Shown piece by piece: positions 9,181-18,062 of a stretch of DNA of 18,062 nucleotides. The notes beneath the pieces were generated by a model that had not been told where the DNA came from, ran no database searches, and saw nothing but the letters and a program-made list of their open reading frames with translations. The position numbers and the translations under genes were made by a program. Position 1 is the stretch's first letter, and every line of letters starts with the position of its first letter. The stretch is from Conidiobolus incongruus B7586 (Eukaryota; Entomophthoromycota; Entomophthoromycetes; Entomophthorales; Conidiobolaceae): positions 1 to 18,062 of the forward strand of contig JNEM01017048.1 of NCBI GenBank assembly GCA_000697335.1. Reading direction: 5' to 3'.

Positions 9181-10039
9181 GACCGCCAGAAACAGGCCAA
9201 ATTCACCTCCAGAATTTCAAATTTATATTTTATTAAAATATAAGATATTGAATTATTTTTATCAGATTACTAATATTAGAAAATAAATTTATGGTGAATA
9301 GTGGTATGAGTTTGAAGTTAGACTAGGACAGAATTCTAAAATTCTATGATATAATTGAAGAAGGGTACTAAATTTTAATATTCAACATAAAGTTGATGAT
9401 GGCATTACTCTATTCGCTTTCATCACTAGCAATTTAAATTTCCTGTATTCTAATTTTGTTTAAAAATCTGATAATTAAATTATACATTTTCTGTCCCAAA
9501 TTATCATAAAAAATATGTATACAATTCTCATCCAAAAAATTATATATCTCAATTTCTTATTTTTTGCTCAATTTAAGAGTGAAATCTAATTTTCTACCTG
9601 TCCAATCATATGTGACTTTTCATACCAAAGCATTAATAAAGATTTTCATCAAATTTAATCGATTTAATTGTAAATGATTTGGTTAATGATTGATCTGAAA
9701 GAATTTACATACAAATTTCAATTCAATTTAATCTAATTAGTGTGATTTTTGATATTATTTGAATAACCTTTTAAATTAAATGCCACCTACTATAACTCAA
9801 ATTTACAAAGTCATAATATATTGAATCTTGAAAATATATCATTCTTTAATATCAATGAACAAATATAATTTTTACAAATCTTTGGCATTAATTATATATA
9901 AACAAATATTAAACATCATATACTGTCAAAGCTGCATTATATATTAACACTGAACTTGAAATTGTTTTCAAAGCCAGGTTTCAGATCAAATAACATATCT
10001 TCAAAATACTTTTTCATTTATGGGATTTTTAATTAAAAC
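9181..10039. other. Intergenic AT-rich DNA
   Basis: I see no coding region, RNA gene or notable repeat. All open frames are short. Confidence 0.4.
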
Positions 10040-10124
10040 AAAAAATTGGATTGTGTGGGATTCGAACCCTGAAGCAAGAGTGCTCATACACTCTAAATCA
10101 TTTAATAACTACACTTATACAAAC
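10040..10124 (-). pseudogene. tRNA-like relic (tRNA pseudogene or SINE head)
   Basis: On the minus strand 10124 to 10048 is 77 bases, the size of a tRNA. It contains a perfect B-box (GGTTCGAATCC, at 10058-10068 on the + strand) at the right distance from the 3' end. A hairpin with six-base arms (AGAGTG and CACTCT) lies where the anticodon arm should be. The acceptor ends pair only in part (GTTTGT against ACAATC, one mismatch) and only three of five T-stem pairs form. The hairpin loop does not give a normal seven-base anticodon loop. A run of six T follows at 10045-10040, as a Pol III terminator. It is most likely a decayed tRNA or the tRNA-derived start of a SINE; function is unlikely. Confidence 0.4.
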
Positions 10125-10343
10125 GGCATAAATATTTCAAGAGTACAAAAAGTATGGAGAATGACACATAATCGCCCATTGCCTATTTACCGCTACCGCT
10201 GTTATGTTGATCAATTACAATAATTGATACAACATCACCGGCAGACAACACGAAACCATTGTGCCAAATTCCTCAATTTGATCCACTTAAAATTTATTTT
10301 TAACTCATATTACTTAATTATGTCTTGAGAATAAAATCCAGAT

Positions 10344-10383
10344 TTGTTGCATATTGTTGCATATTGTTGCATATTATTGCATA
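10344..10383. repeat. 10-bp tandem repeat, about four units
   Basis: The unit ATATTGTTGC occurs twice exactly (10351-10370), preceded by a partial copy and followed by a one-base variant (ATATTATTGC) and ATA. It is a short minisatellite-like array in non-coding DNA with no known role. Confidence 0.7.
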
Positions 10384-10813
10384 ATCCTAACATCGCCTAC
10401 TTTGGACAGATTTATGCTTTCAGTTTTTTACTAATAATTGAAGAGAAAATAGGAGATAATATCCAAATACTTAAAATTTTCATAATTGAAATAGTTTCAA
10501 CAAAAATCAATTTATTTTATAATAAAGTTGGTTGCATTTTCCTATTTCTGTTATATACAAAAATAATATGTAAAGTCAGTTTGATTTATTAATAACAAAA
10601 CATCTACTAAATTAACTTGATAATCTTCGAAATGGATTATATGGCAAGAATATTACTTCTCAGCATTGCAATTAAAATATTGTCTTTTATTAGGTATTAA
10701 ACCAGTATAATTCATATGATCAGCAGTACTTTAGAATATAAAATGCATATTCATACTTTGAGATAGACAAAATGAATAATAAAGTAACAGAATTGAATAT
10801 GAATGTATTTTTA

Positions 10814-10833
10814 TTACGAATTTAAATTCGTAA
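10814..10833. repeat. Perfect 20-bp palindrome
   Basis: TTACGAATTTAAATTCGTAA reads the same on both strands with no spacer. The pattern AATATGAAT occurs on both sides (near 10796 and 10838). It could be a binding site for a dimeric protein or a trace of a small foldback; nothing nearby identifies it. Confidence 0.65.
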
Positions 10834-11379
10834 ACAATATGAATATTTAATTATTTTTTCGATATTTGGGTAAAAGGTGTCACACCAAGAAATAGTTAGC
10901 CTACCATTCTAACATATAATACTTTAAAATCACTAAATCAAATATGAAAATGAAACATTTTAAATCAACCTAAAAGAATCTTAGGCTTTAAATAATAACC
11001 TTTTAAATAGTTCAGAAATTACACCCTTTTATTGAATTAATAAATTATTAAAAATGGGGATTTGATCTAAAAATAAAGCTAAGACACACAGTAAGTGAGT
11101 CTCATTTCAGTTGATATCAATAAAAATGAACAAGTAATTGAAATCAGTATGTTTAATAGAACTATAGTTTCTCAAAATATATTCAATTCAACTGAATTCA
11201 AACGCTATGATAGTTGATTGCTAGGTACAAAAGAACTTCTTTCATGTTTATTTGAAACGAATGTGGTGCTTGGTATTTTATTTCTTTTCATTTGTTTATT
11301 ACAGAATTTACAAGTATATAAGCTCTTTTAAAATACATTTATTAATAACTCTAACAGCTTATTTACAATTTTAAAATCA

Positions 11380-13149
11380 GATTTGAGATTATACAAGATA
11401 GTACTTTGGGTTGGGATGTAAATATTGAAAATGACAAACTCGTTCAAGCATTTTTAAAATCTGTTCAACATAATATTATTCAACCATCCAATACCAATTC
11501 AACATCTGAAAGTAAGTTAGCTATTAACATGATATGGAATTATTATAATTAAATCATGTTATTTGATTTATCTCCTCCTTCCACACATTTAAAATCCAAA
11601 TTTGATTCTCATATATGTCAGTTTCGACCAAATGAAACCTATAGAACATGCAATTCCAAGCTACCTTTGTCAAAAACTCCTGAATTAGATACTAGAACCG
11701 AAAAATTCCAAATTTATTAAATGAAACGAATGTATCTCTTGGTACTCTAATAATGATAATTATAATATTAACTATTTATCAAGATACCAGATGCTTTGAA
11801 GAGTTGGAAGAAAATTTCAAATCAGTATTGTGCTGGAAGTTGAAAATTCTTATTAGCAATCAGTTATCGGGTTAGTTTGAGTGTTCCTTATAATTCTATT
11901 GTTAATGTAGGGCTGTGCTTCAAGTAACTCTGAGGGAAAACAAGTATATTTTAATATTAGTAAACAATTGATCAGTCATGGTGAAGAGAATTTGGATAAG
12001 GCTATTTTTCAACAGGCATATTTTCAATGCACTCCTTTTTTAAATATAGTGAATATTGATTAATTTGATTATAGGTTTCGATTGATTTGTCTCGTACCTT
12101 TTCTATTATTACTTTATTTCATCAACCTTAAATCAGAAAGGCACTGTATATATTTCAACTATTCATGGATTATACTGATATTAAGACGTCAATATAGATT
12201 ATGGAAAGAATTCTTTACATTTGGACAATTTTTCTTCCAACTAGTGGTTATGCTCAAGATATTAATGATATCATAACAATCTTCATCTCAGAATTTTTAG
12301 TTCTTTTTCTTTTTAAAGGCAAGTTATATCTATAATCATCTAATTTTTATTAATTTAATAATTATAGATCAAGTATCTGAGGTTTTCAATATCAGTATAT
12401 TGTCAGAAGAAACTCTTAGATTGATAGAAGTTGACTTATTTTGTGGTTTTTTAAAATTAATGGATAGAATTCAAGTACTAGTAATATTATAATATTCATT
12501 GACCAGTATGATAATTATATTATTAGGATAACTACACATTTGCTCAGAGGGGTATTCAAAGACAGTTGACTAATTTGAAACTACTCATCAAAAGAACTAA
12601 AAGTAAGATATATTGTGAGTATAGCTGAAATTTTATTCTTAGTATTTTTAGACCAATTAATCCGGCATTTATCAAATGAAAATATTGAATTTATTTGATT
12701 GATACTTTTTGGATGAATTGCTTATTGTTAAAAGAAGCCAACCTCAAGAGTGCTATCGCATGTGAGATACATACCTGGTAAATTTATTTTTATTATCTAA
12801 TATTATATAGTCGATATTGATTTATTACAGTCTGAAGGATTTGATAACTTCAGGTATTTCCATTTATATGTATGTGCTGCATATATAAAGATATTTTATT
12901 ATGATTAAGGTTTTGAAGATTTTCAATTTAGTTAACCACTGAGCTAGCATATCTTCATCAGTAATTAACAAATATTCAATTTAAAAAATTCTACTATTTT
13001 TACAAAGTCCAACTATCAAAGATTGGAAAGACTCGAATATTGAGTTATCATTATCAGAAGTTTATGTATTACAGTCCTTATTTAGCAGAGTTCCAAATAT
13101 GTGGAATGCAATCATCTATTTAAAAGACACCAAAATGTACAAATTCTAA
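11380..13149 (+). pseudogene. Decayed Gyp1/TBC1D22-type Rab GTPase-activating protein gene
   Basis: The exons spell a TBC-domain protein of the Gyp1 family, which stimulates GTP hydrolysis by Rab GTPases (Ypt1 in yeast, at the Golgi). Visible landmarks in order are: WKKIS to KFLLAI near 11806-11855 (family WNGIPK to WKLLIGY); VSIDLSR at 12075-12095, the IxxDxxR arginine finger; RILYIW then SGYAQDIND near 12204-12270, the YxQ finger; DNYTFAQRGIQRQL at 12527-12568; HLSNENIEFI then WMNCLLLKEA near 12666-12740; HLYVCAA near 12862; and LLFLQSPTIKDW to the TAA at 13147-13149. Introns are still readable at 11742-11790, 12319-12367 (GC-AG), 12475-12526 and 12603-12651. Breaks include a one-base shift near 11709, TGA at 11841-11843 where the family has Trp, TAA at 12129-12131 and a one-base shift near 12695. 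The N-terminal part is not recognisable. Keeping its introns, it is not a processed copy. Confidence 0.82.
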
Positions 13150-13383
13150 TAATAATGATACACTGAATTGATAAATATTAATAAATCATAACTTTATAGT
13201 CTTTGGATTGAAATTGTATTATATGGAATACAAATGATAATAACGATATAACTAGATTTAAAAATAGAATAGAAAGTAGAAAAGAAAATATGAAAAATTA
13301 TAAATTGACAGTACATTTTTGATATTAAAATAATTTCAATATTGTTTGTACAAACTTGAATATAATGGATGTTTTATGTGTGA

Positions 13384-13455
13384 GGCTCGATGGTTTAGTG
13401 GTATAATTCTCCCTTAGGGTGGGAGAGGTCCTGGGTTCGATTCCCAGTCGAGCCC
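13384..13455 (+). tRNA. tRNA-Pro (anticodon AGG)
   Basis: 72 bases with a complete cloverleaf. The acceptor stem GGCTCGA/TCGAGCC pairs perfectly over seven bases. The anticodon arm CTCCC/GGGAG encloses loop TTAGGGT with anticodon AGG at 13416-13418, reading CCU and, through inosine, CCC and CCA. The T arm CTGGG-TTCGATT-CCCAG is perfect. The B-box GGTTCGATTCC and A-box region TGGTTTAGTGG are intact, and the discriminator is C. There is no intron and no encoded CCA, as expected for a eukaryotic nuclear tRNA. It closely resembles eukaryotic tRNA-Pro(AGG) as I remember it. It looks functional. Confidence 0.97.
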
Positions 13456-13478
13456 TCTACCTGTAAAGAAAGTGGAAC

Positions 13479-13484
13479 TTTTTT
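13479..13484 (+). terminator. RNA polymerase III terminator of tRNA-Pro
   Basis: A run of six T begins 23 bases after the tRNA 3' end, a normal Pol III stop signal. Confidence 0.75.
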
Positions 13485-13919
13485 ATTTAATGAATTTTTA
13501 GTTCATTGATGTTTATTTTAAAAATTTCTATTATTTTCATTTTTATTATCAATTTCAAATATAAAAACCTTAATGTACATATAAACATTTAACTTGTATC
13601 TGTCTGATATTTATTAGTTTACATACAATTACTAATTTTCCTTACAAGTAATCTGTTTGTATAAATAATAATCAGTTAAATTATATTTAATTTTTCTATA
13701 AAATCAAAGTTAAATTAAATCAATTTGAATTTTATATATTATTTTTATAACCTTCTCAGAATTGTTTGATAAATTTTTAGAGATTCTAATGATACTTTGA
13801 TAGAGTTAGCGTTATAACAAAATAAACCAGAATAAACATTTACTATAAAAATGCTAATGAGCCAATCTTAAATAGACAGGTGAAAAATTAAGAATGAGAT
13901 GGCTGGCAAGAGCTTGATA
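13485..13919. other. Convergent intergenic region between tRNA-Pro and HRD1
   Basis: AT-rich spacer with no gene seen; it should contain the 3' UTR end of the HRD1 transcript coming from the right. Confidence 0.45.
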
Positions 13920-13925
13920 TTTATT
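13920..13925 (-). terminator. AATAAA polyadenylation signal of HRD1
   Basis: A canonical AATAAA on the minus strand lies about 30 bases beyond the HRD1 stop codon. Position and sequence fit the 3' end signal of that gene. Confidence 0.55.
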
Positions 13926-13953
13926 GAAAATATACGCATTTTGAAAGTTGATA

Positions 13954-15921
13954 TCATTGAGAAGTGGTTGATGTAGATGGTATTGAGTGTTGATCATCTG
14001 ACTCAGAATTGGGTTGATTTTCAGAAGATGCAGGGATGAATCGAGGATCTGAGGTGGAAAGAGCTTGGGATAACAATGTCGAGATATCATGAAGCTGAGA
14101 TTGCACTTCAGATACTACTCTTAACCTTTCAGTAATGGCATCTCTTGAATCAAGCTCCATGCGCTGTAACTGTTCTTCTGAAAGAAGTCGAATCTCTGAT
14201 AAAGTAGGAGATCTATTTAAGCTTAAAGCATATTCTGGCACTTGAGTAATGGGTATCAGTCGTTCAATTTCAGAAGGAGTATTCCCACTAATATCTCTTA
14301 CACCTGGTAAAATTGGTAGCCGTTCACCACTCTGAATATATTGTTGAACTACAGTATTAAGGTCAGTGTTTATAGATGCAGAGCTATTGAAGGATTGGTT
14401 GCTATAAGGGGGTGGATTTGTCGCTGCTGTAGAATTGGATGTAGAAGGTTGGTTGTCTTGGTTGTTTTGATTGTTGTTAATGTCAGTTCGGATATCAGGA
14501 TTAAGATTGTTACTAGTAACCTCGTTATTGTTGTTAACAATAGGTGAAAATTGGGGTTGGGGTTCAGGCTGAGGTTGAGGTTGGGGAATATTGACAGGCG
14601 GTGGATTAGGAGCGGCTGGCTGTGTTGTTGCTTCGGGCTGACTAAGTACTGGTGTACGACAAGTAGGACAACTTTGTTGACGCTCTAGCCAGCTTCTTAA
14701 ACAGTTGAAATGGAAAACATGGTTACATGGAAGCTTTTTAGGAGTTTCAGCATTAGTAATCCTTTGAGTAGGAGATGCCAATTGATCTCTATGAATCATT
14801 TCTTCTCTGCAAATGATACAAGTTGGATCGGACATACGTTGTAATTCTTCTACAGTAGCGTCAGGATATCTTTCGTTCATATTTCGAGTAGCTTGTCTAT
14901 ATCTAATCAAATCACGACATTTCTGGATAAAAGTCTTCAAAGTGATATAAATATCACGTAACATATGTAGAGGGATACCCAAAGGAGTTACAACTTTTAT
15001 AAAGAAACCCAAATATATCATAAGTTTGATAAAGTCTAAAATTTTATAAATCAATGGCTTTAAAATAAATTGAATTTATGAAAATTACCTGTGACTAATT
15101 CGAGATAGAAAATATAAATTGATTTGCTTTCCCAAGACTCTTCAGTTCTAGCATCAATACAGTAAATTATGTATTTGAAAAAAGTGGCAACTAAATTCAT
15201 GGCTAAAATACTATACTAAAATATAGTTTTAAAGTTAAAAATTAAGTTTAAAACTCATATATTAGTTTTTGTTTTTACCTCGAAGCCAAATACTATAATC
15301 ATATCGACTTCATTAACTAAGCTATATTGAAAAGTATATAGAATAAAGCTAATATCTACAATTCCTAACAACCCAATTAAAGCAAGCATTTTGACATGAA
15401 AAGAAAATGGAGTAGCGCCAGCCTGTTCAATCTAAAAATATAATAAAAATTATAAAAATGCTAATGATACATATATTCAATTTGAAATTACTAATTCGAT
15501 TCTATCTTGAACAAGCCAATGGAAAGTTTTGATGAATAATAATGTTACAAATAAAATAATAAATTGGGAATCAAAAGAAGATCTAAATATAGTCATAGCT
15601 AAACAAGTTTCTGTAACTGCAAACCAAGATCTCTCGTATAAATGTTCTACTTCGATAGCTCTTAAAGGACCGAAAAATATGAATTGTAAAAATTTGCCCA
15701 ACATTACTGTTAAATAAATGCCTGCATTAAACATAATCTATAGAAAATATTAAAATCAATAATCATCTTAATAAAATTACAGAAGTTATTACCATTAAGC
15801 TTGTATTAGAATTAGATAAATATATAGTAGCTGCAAAGTAATTAGTAGTTGTGGAGAAGGTATGGAACAGCACAATTGCTGACAACGCCAGGCTTACTGC
15901 ACCATATGCCAAAAAGCCCAT
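13954..15921 (-). CDS. HRD1: ERAD E3 ubiquitin-protein ligase Hrd1 (synoviolin)
   Basis: Five exons (15921-15793, 15737-15492, 15431-15279, 15215-15089, 15035-13954) give 1737 bases, 578 residues. The introns are 55, 60, 63 and 53 bases, all GT-AG, and every junction keeps the frame. Hrd1 sits in the ER membrane, forms the retrotranslocation channel and ubiquitinates misfolded proteins. Residues 1-235 are the multi-span membrane part, including the family signature FFGPLRAIEVEHLYERSW (64-81), VTETCLA and FHWL-QDR. RNMNERYPDAT precedes a RING-H2 finger with Cys291, Cys294, Cys322, His324, His327, Cys330, Cys341 and Cys344, all present. The first RING loop is 27 residues, longer than in human, similar to yeast. 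The tail (about 349-578) is Pro/Gln- and Asn-rich (PQPQPEPQPQ), disordered. The start at 15921 is the ATG matching the family's N-terminus. It looks intact. Confidence 0.96.
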
Positions 15922-16320
15922 GTCTGATAATTATTAGTTGATTTTTAGACTAAAAAATGAATTTTTAATAATCAATATGTTTTATGTTTGTTAATAATGA
16001 TTTTATTAATTAATCAGAGTGAAATTATGAGTTCAAGATGTGACAGCTATTAAATTATCTTATTTGATTAAATATTATCCAATCTTAATTTGACAAATAT
16101 TATATCAAATGTGGGATACTTGGTTCGGAATTATATCATCAAATTTTTATTTATAATTGATGACTTAAGATTAAACTCAAAAAAAATTCATTTACATGAC
16201 TGAATGAGTATAATTTGAAAATACTTTTAGTTATTTAAGTTACTGAATAAAGTATGAAAATATAGTGTATTATATTGGACTTGAATAAAAAAGTTTGATA
16301 ATATACTAATCTAGTATTTA

Positions 16321-16346
<26 letters not shown>
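16321..16346. repeat. (AT)13 microsatellite
   Basis: Thirteen uninterrupted AT units in the HRD1 upstream spacer. It is likely to vary in length between strains. Confidence 0.9.
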
Positions 16347-16351
<5 letters not shown>

Positions 16352-17502
16352 TCATCTAAATATAACTTAACAACATTTAATTGAATAAAATTAGAAACAG
16401 AAACTATCAGTTAAAATACAAAGATTTAATTTATATTTAATTTTATCAATGAAATGTATGGCATTATTTTATATTCTTATTTTCAATTTATATTATTTTT
16501 TGAGCGATAAATAACTAATATTATAATTTTATATCTTTAACACTTTATTTGTACTATAAACATCATGAAATATATATCTTTTATCGCTATTGATTATTAA
16601 ATCAATACTAATATTTTACATTTTTATACTTTGAGGCAAAAATTGGGTCCAAAATCAAACTTTAAATATCTTCCAAAATCTTGGTCAAGTATATTTACAA
16701 TAAATGAAATTGAAATGTTTTAATTATTAACATTATCAAAAATTCAATTAAATTATTACTTAAACACTTGGTTACGTTTTATTAGAATATGGTTGACTTA
16801 AATAATTATAATTTATCAGAATAATATTTAAATATCCATTTCAATGGATATTGTTTATTCAAATATAGCAATTACATGCAATTATTTTGTTAAATTTGAC
16901 TAGAGATCTTATTTCAATTATCTAGACTCTGTTGTCTTCAATTTAGTTTTGTAGATATTTATAAAATATTACATATCAAATCAACAGTTTTTGATAATAT
17001 GACTAGTTTTCATTACTTTAGTTAATGAATCATATAATAAAGATTTTATTTCAGTAAATTACCAATTTTATTCAAAATGTTTCTTTTTTCAAAATCCAAA
17101 TGAATTGGATGAGTTATTGTGAATTATAGCTTACAACTTGGATTAATGTAAAAAATAGGCTAACTACTTGAAAACAAATACATTATTTTTCTTTTAAATT
17201 TGATAATAGAATAACTGAAAAATTTCCATTAAATTACATAATATTTTATTAATAAAAATTAACCTGAATTTTTTAATGTGTGGATGATTGAGTTTTTAAA
17301 TAATAATATAATGATAGTAAAATATAATATATTAAATTAAAACTAAAAATAAAAACCACTAATATTGATTATTTTATTACATTTTTAATCAATGCTAATT
17401 GAAAACATAAAATCTGAAAAACAAATTAAAAAAGGACGATGAAGATATAAAATCAAAACTAATGCGTAAATTATAAACTTAATATATAATTCGATGATAG
17501 CT

Positions 17503-17506
<4 letters not shown>

Positions 17507-17536
<30 letters not shown>
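17507..17536. repeat. (AT)15 microsatellite
   Basis: Fifteen uninterrupted AT units about 240 bases before the uL15 start codon. It may help keep the promoter open but has no specific signal. Confidence 0.9.
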
Positions 17537-17539
<3 letters not shown>

Positions 17540-17657
17540 GTCCTAAGTTACATTATAATATGTTGCATTTGAATAAATTTATAAAACTATTCTAATATAT
17601 TTATTAATAAATTTCAATTGATAAATATCAAATTTGAAGATTTTGAATGGAAATTGG

Positions 17658-17770
17658 GTGAGTAGATCCCATAAAATAGGTAAAATCCTATTATTTGATA
17701 TTAAAAAATTAATACAAATAAAATCTCACCCTCTCCCATTTAGATTCCTTTTTTAATTAACGGAATTTAG
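17658..17770 (+). promoter_or_regulatory. Promoter/5'-UTR region of the uL15 gene with a possible leader intron
   Basis: A T-rich tract and ATTAAC lead into TTTAG at 17770, six bases before the ATG, which looks like a 3' splice site. Candidate donors are GTGAGT at 17658 and GTAAAA at 17680, giving a leader intron of 113 or 91 bases. A pyrimidine-rich stretch (TCTCACCCTCTCCCA, 17724-17738) stands out and resembles CT-rich elements of ribosomal protein promoters. Both readings are inference. Confidence 0.4.
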
Positions 17771-17776
17771 TTCGCT

Positions 17777-18062
17777 ATGCCTACCCGTTTTCACCATAAC
17801 CGCAAGAAGCGTGGACATGTATCAGCCGGTCACGGTCGTGTTGGTAAACACAGAAAACACCCAGGTGGTCGTGGTTTAGCTGGTGGTCAACATCACCACA
17901 GAATCAACATGGACAAATACCATCCTGGTTACTTTGGTAAGGTCGGTATGCGTCACTTCCACTTAACTCGCAACAAGTACTGGCGCCCTGTTGTCAACGT
18001 TGAAAAGTTGGCCTCTTTAGTTCCTGAAGAAATTAAGCAAAAGGCTGCCGGTAAAGAAGATG
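17777..18062 (+). CDS. RPL28: 60S ribosomal protein uL15 (yeast L28, mammalian L27a), 3' end cut by window
   Basis: The first 95 codons of a protein usually near 148 residues. The N-terminus is almost textbook: [20 protein letters not shown], then [31 protein letters not shown] and VGMRHFH, all hallmarks of the eukaryotic uL15 family, which binds 25S rRNA in the large subunit. There is no intron in the visible coding part. Codon use differs from the neighbours: many C-ending and GGT/CGT codons and a G+C content near 48%, typical of a very highly expressed gene in an AT-rich genome. The remaining third lies beyond the window. Confidence 0.97.
   Translation, partial: MPTRFHHNRKKRGHVSAGHGRVGKHRKHPGGRGLAGGQHHHRINMDKYHPGYFGKVGMRHFHLTRNKYWRPVVNVEKLASLVPEEIKQKAAGKED

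Larger units (their letters stand above)
10125..11379. other. Intergenic DNA with small repeats
   Basis: No gene is supported. A slightly GC-richer patch at about 10160-10280 holds no recognisable domain. A 10-bp tandem repeat and a 20-bp palindrome are listed separately. The remainder is AT-rich with short open frames only. Confidence 0.4.
15922..17640. other. Long AT-rich intergenic region between HRD1 and the uL15 gene
   Basis: This divergent spacer should hold the HRD1 promoter at its left end and part of the uL15 promoter at its right end. I see no coding region or RNA gene. It contains two long (AT)n runs and a 22-base inverted repeat at 16831-16852 (AATATCCATT, TC, AATGGATATT). No specific factor site can be supported. 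Confidence 0.5.

Noticed and set aside
10020-10223. 67-codon + strand open frame starting MGFLIKTKN
   Set aside because: It runs across the minus-strand tRNA-like relic; WDSNPEARVLIHSKS is what the reverse of a tRNA-like B-box region gives when translated. No domain.
12082-12276. 64-codon hydrophobic open frame that looks like a membrane protein
   Set aside because: It is the wrong frame of a Gyp1-relic exon. The frame beginning at 12075 carries VSIDLSR and SGYAQDIND; the hydrophobic look comes from T-rich codons.
13854-14090. 78-codon minus-strand open frame overlapping the HRD1 3' end
   Set aside because: It overlaps the last HRD1 exon in another frame and continues into the 3' UTR; no domain or conservation is visible.
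14341-14547. 68-codon + strand open frame inside HRD1
   Set aside because: It is antisense to the Pro/Gln- and Asn-rich tail of HRD1, with no features of its own.
15529-15717. 62-codon + strand open frame over HRD1 exon 2
   Set aside because: It is antisense to a strongly conserved HRD1 exon; a shadow.
16321-17536. AT repeats as a replication origin or centromere part
   Set aside because: Simple (AT)n runs alone are no evidence for either in such an AT-rich genome.
1-18062. CRISPR array, prokaryotic defence system or operon
   Set aside because: There are no regularly spaced direct repeats, no prokaryotic gene families and clear spliceosomal introns; the DNA is eukaryotic.

Overview
The window looks like nuclear DNA of a very AT-rich fungus. 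Genes are spaced far apart in DNA that is mostly well over 75% A+T. Introns are short (49-63 bases in the clear cases) and mostly GT-AG. The recognisable genes are eukaryotic: an ER ubiquitin ligase of the Hrd1 family, ribosomal protein uL15, a eukaryote-type tRNA-Pro and F-box/leucine-rich-repeat proteins. The uL15 and Gyp1-type sequences read closest to fungal versions I remember. An early-diverging lineage such as Conidiobolus-like Zoopagomycota is my guess; the window does not prove it.

Layout. Bases 1-1750 are an extremely C/G-poor block. It holds the decayed transposase of a pogo/Fot1-like DNA transposon on the + strand, recognisable in one frame from about 790 to 1620. Bases 1750-4360 are mostly empty and carry a nested inverted repeat and two short minus-strand open frames that I do not recognise. 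Two F-box/LRR genes of one family follow, both on +. The first (4365-5984) has an in-frame TAG; the second (6960-8510) is intact. Between them is a G-rich island ending in a cluster of bZIP/CRE-like sites. Bases 8511-11380 contain a 177-bp element with inverted ends, a tRNA-like relic on the minus strand, a 10-bp tandem repeat and a perfect 20-bp palindrome.

Bases 11380-13149 hold a decayed copy of a Gyp1/TBC1D22-type Rab GTPase-activating protein gene. Several introns and both catalytic finger motifs can still be read, but frameshifts and in-frame stops break it. An intact tRNA-Pro(AGG) follows at 13384-13455. On the minus strand, 13954-15921 is a five-exon HRD1/synoviolin gene of 578 residues, complete from start to stop. 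The right edge cuts the gene for ribosomal protein uL15 after 95 codons.

These genes do not form a pathway or an operon. HRD1 (ER-associated degradation) and the F-box proteins (substrate receptors of SCF ligases) both belong to ubiquitin-dependent degradation, but their closeness looks incidental. I found no clear sign of a wholly new system. The most informative items are the broken Gyp1-like gene, the interrupted F-box gene, the bZIP-site cluster and the pogo-like relic hidden in the AT-rich block.
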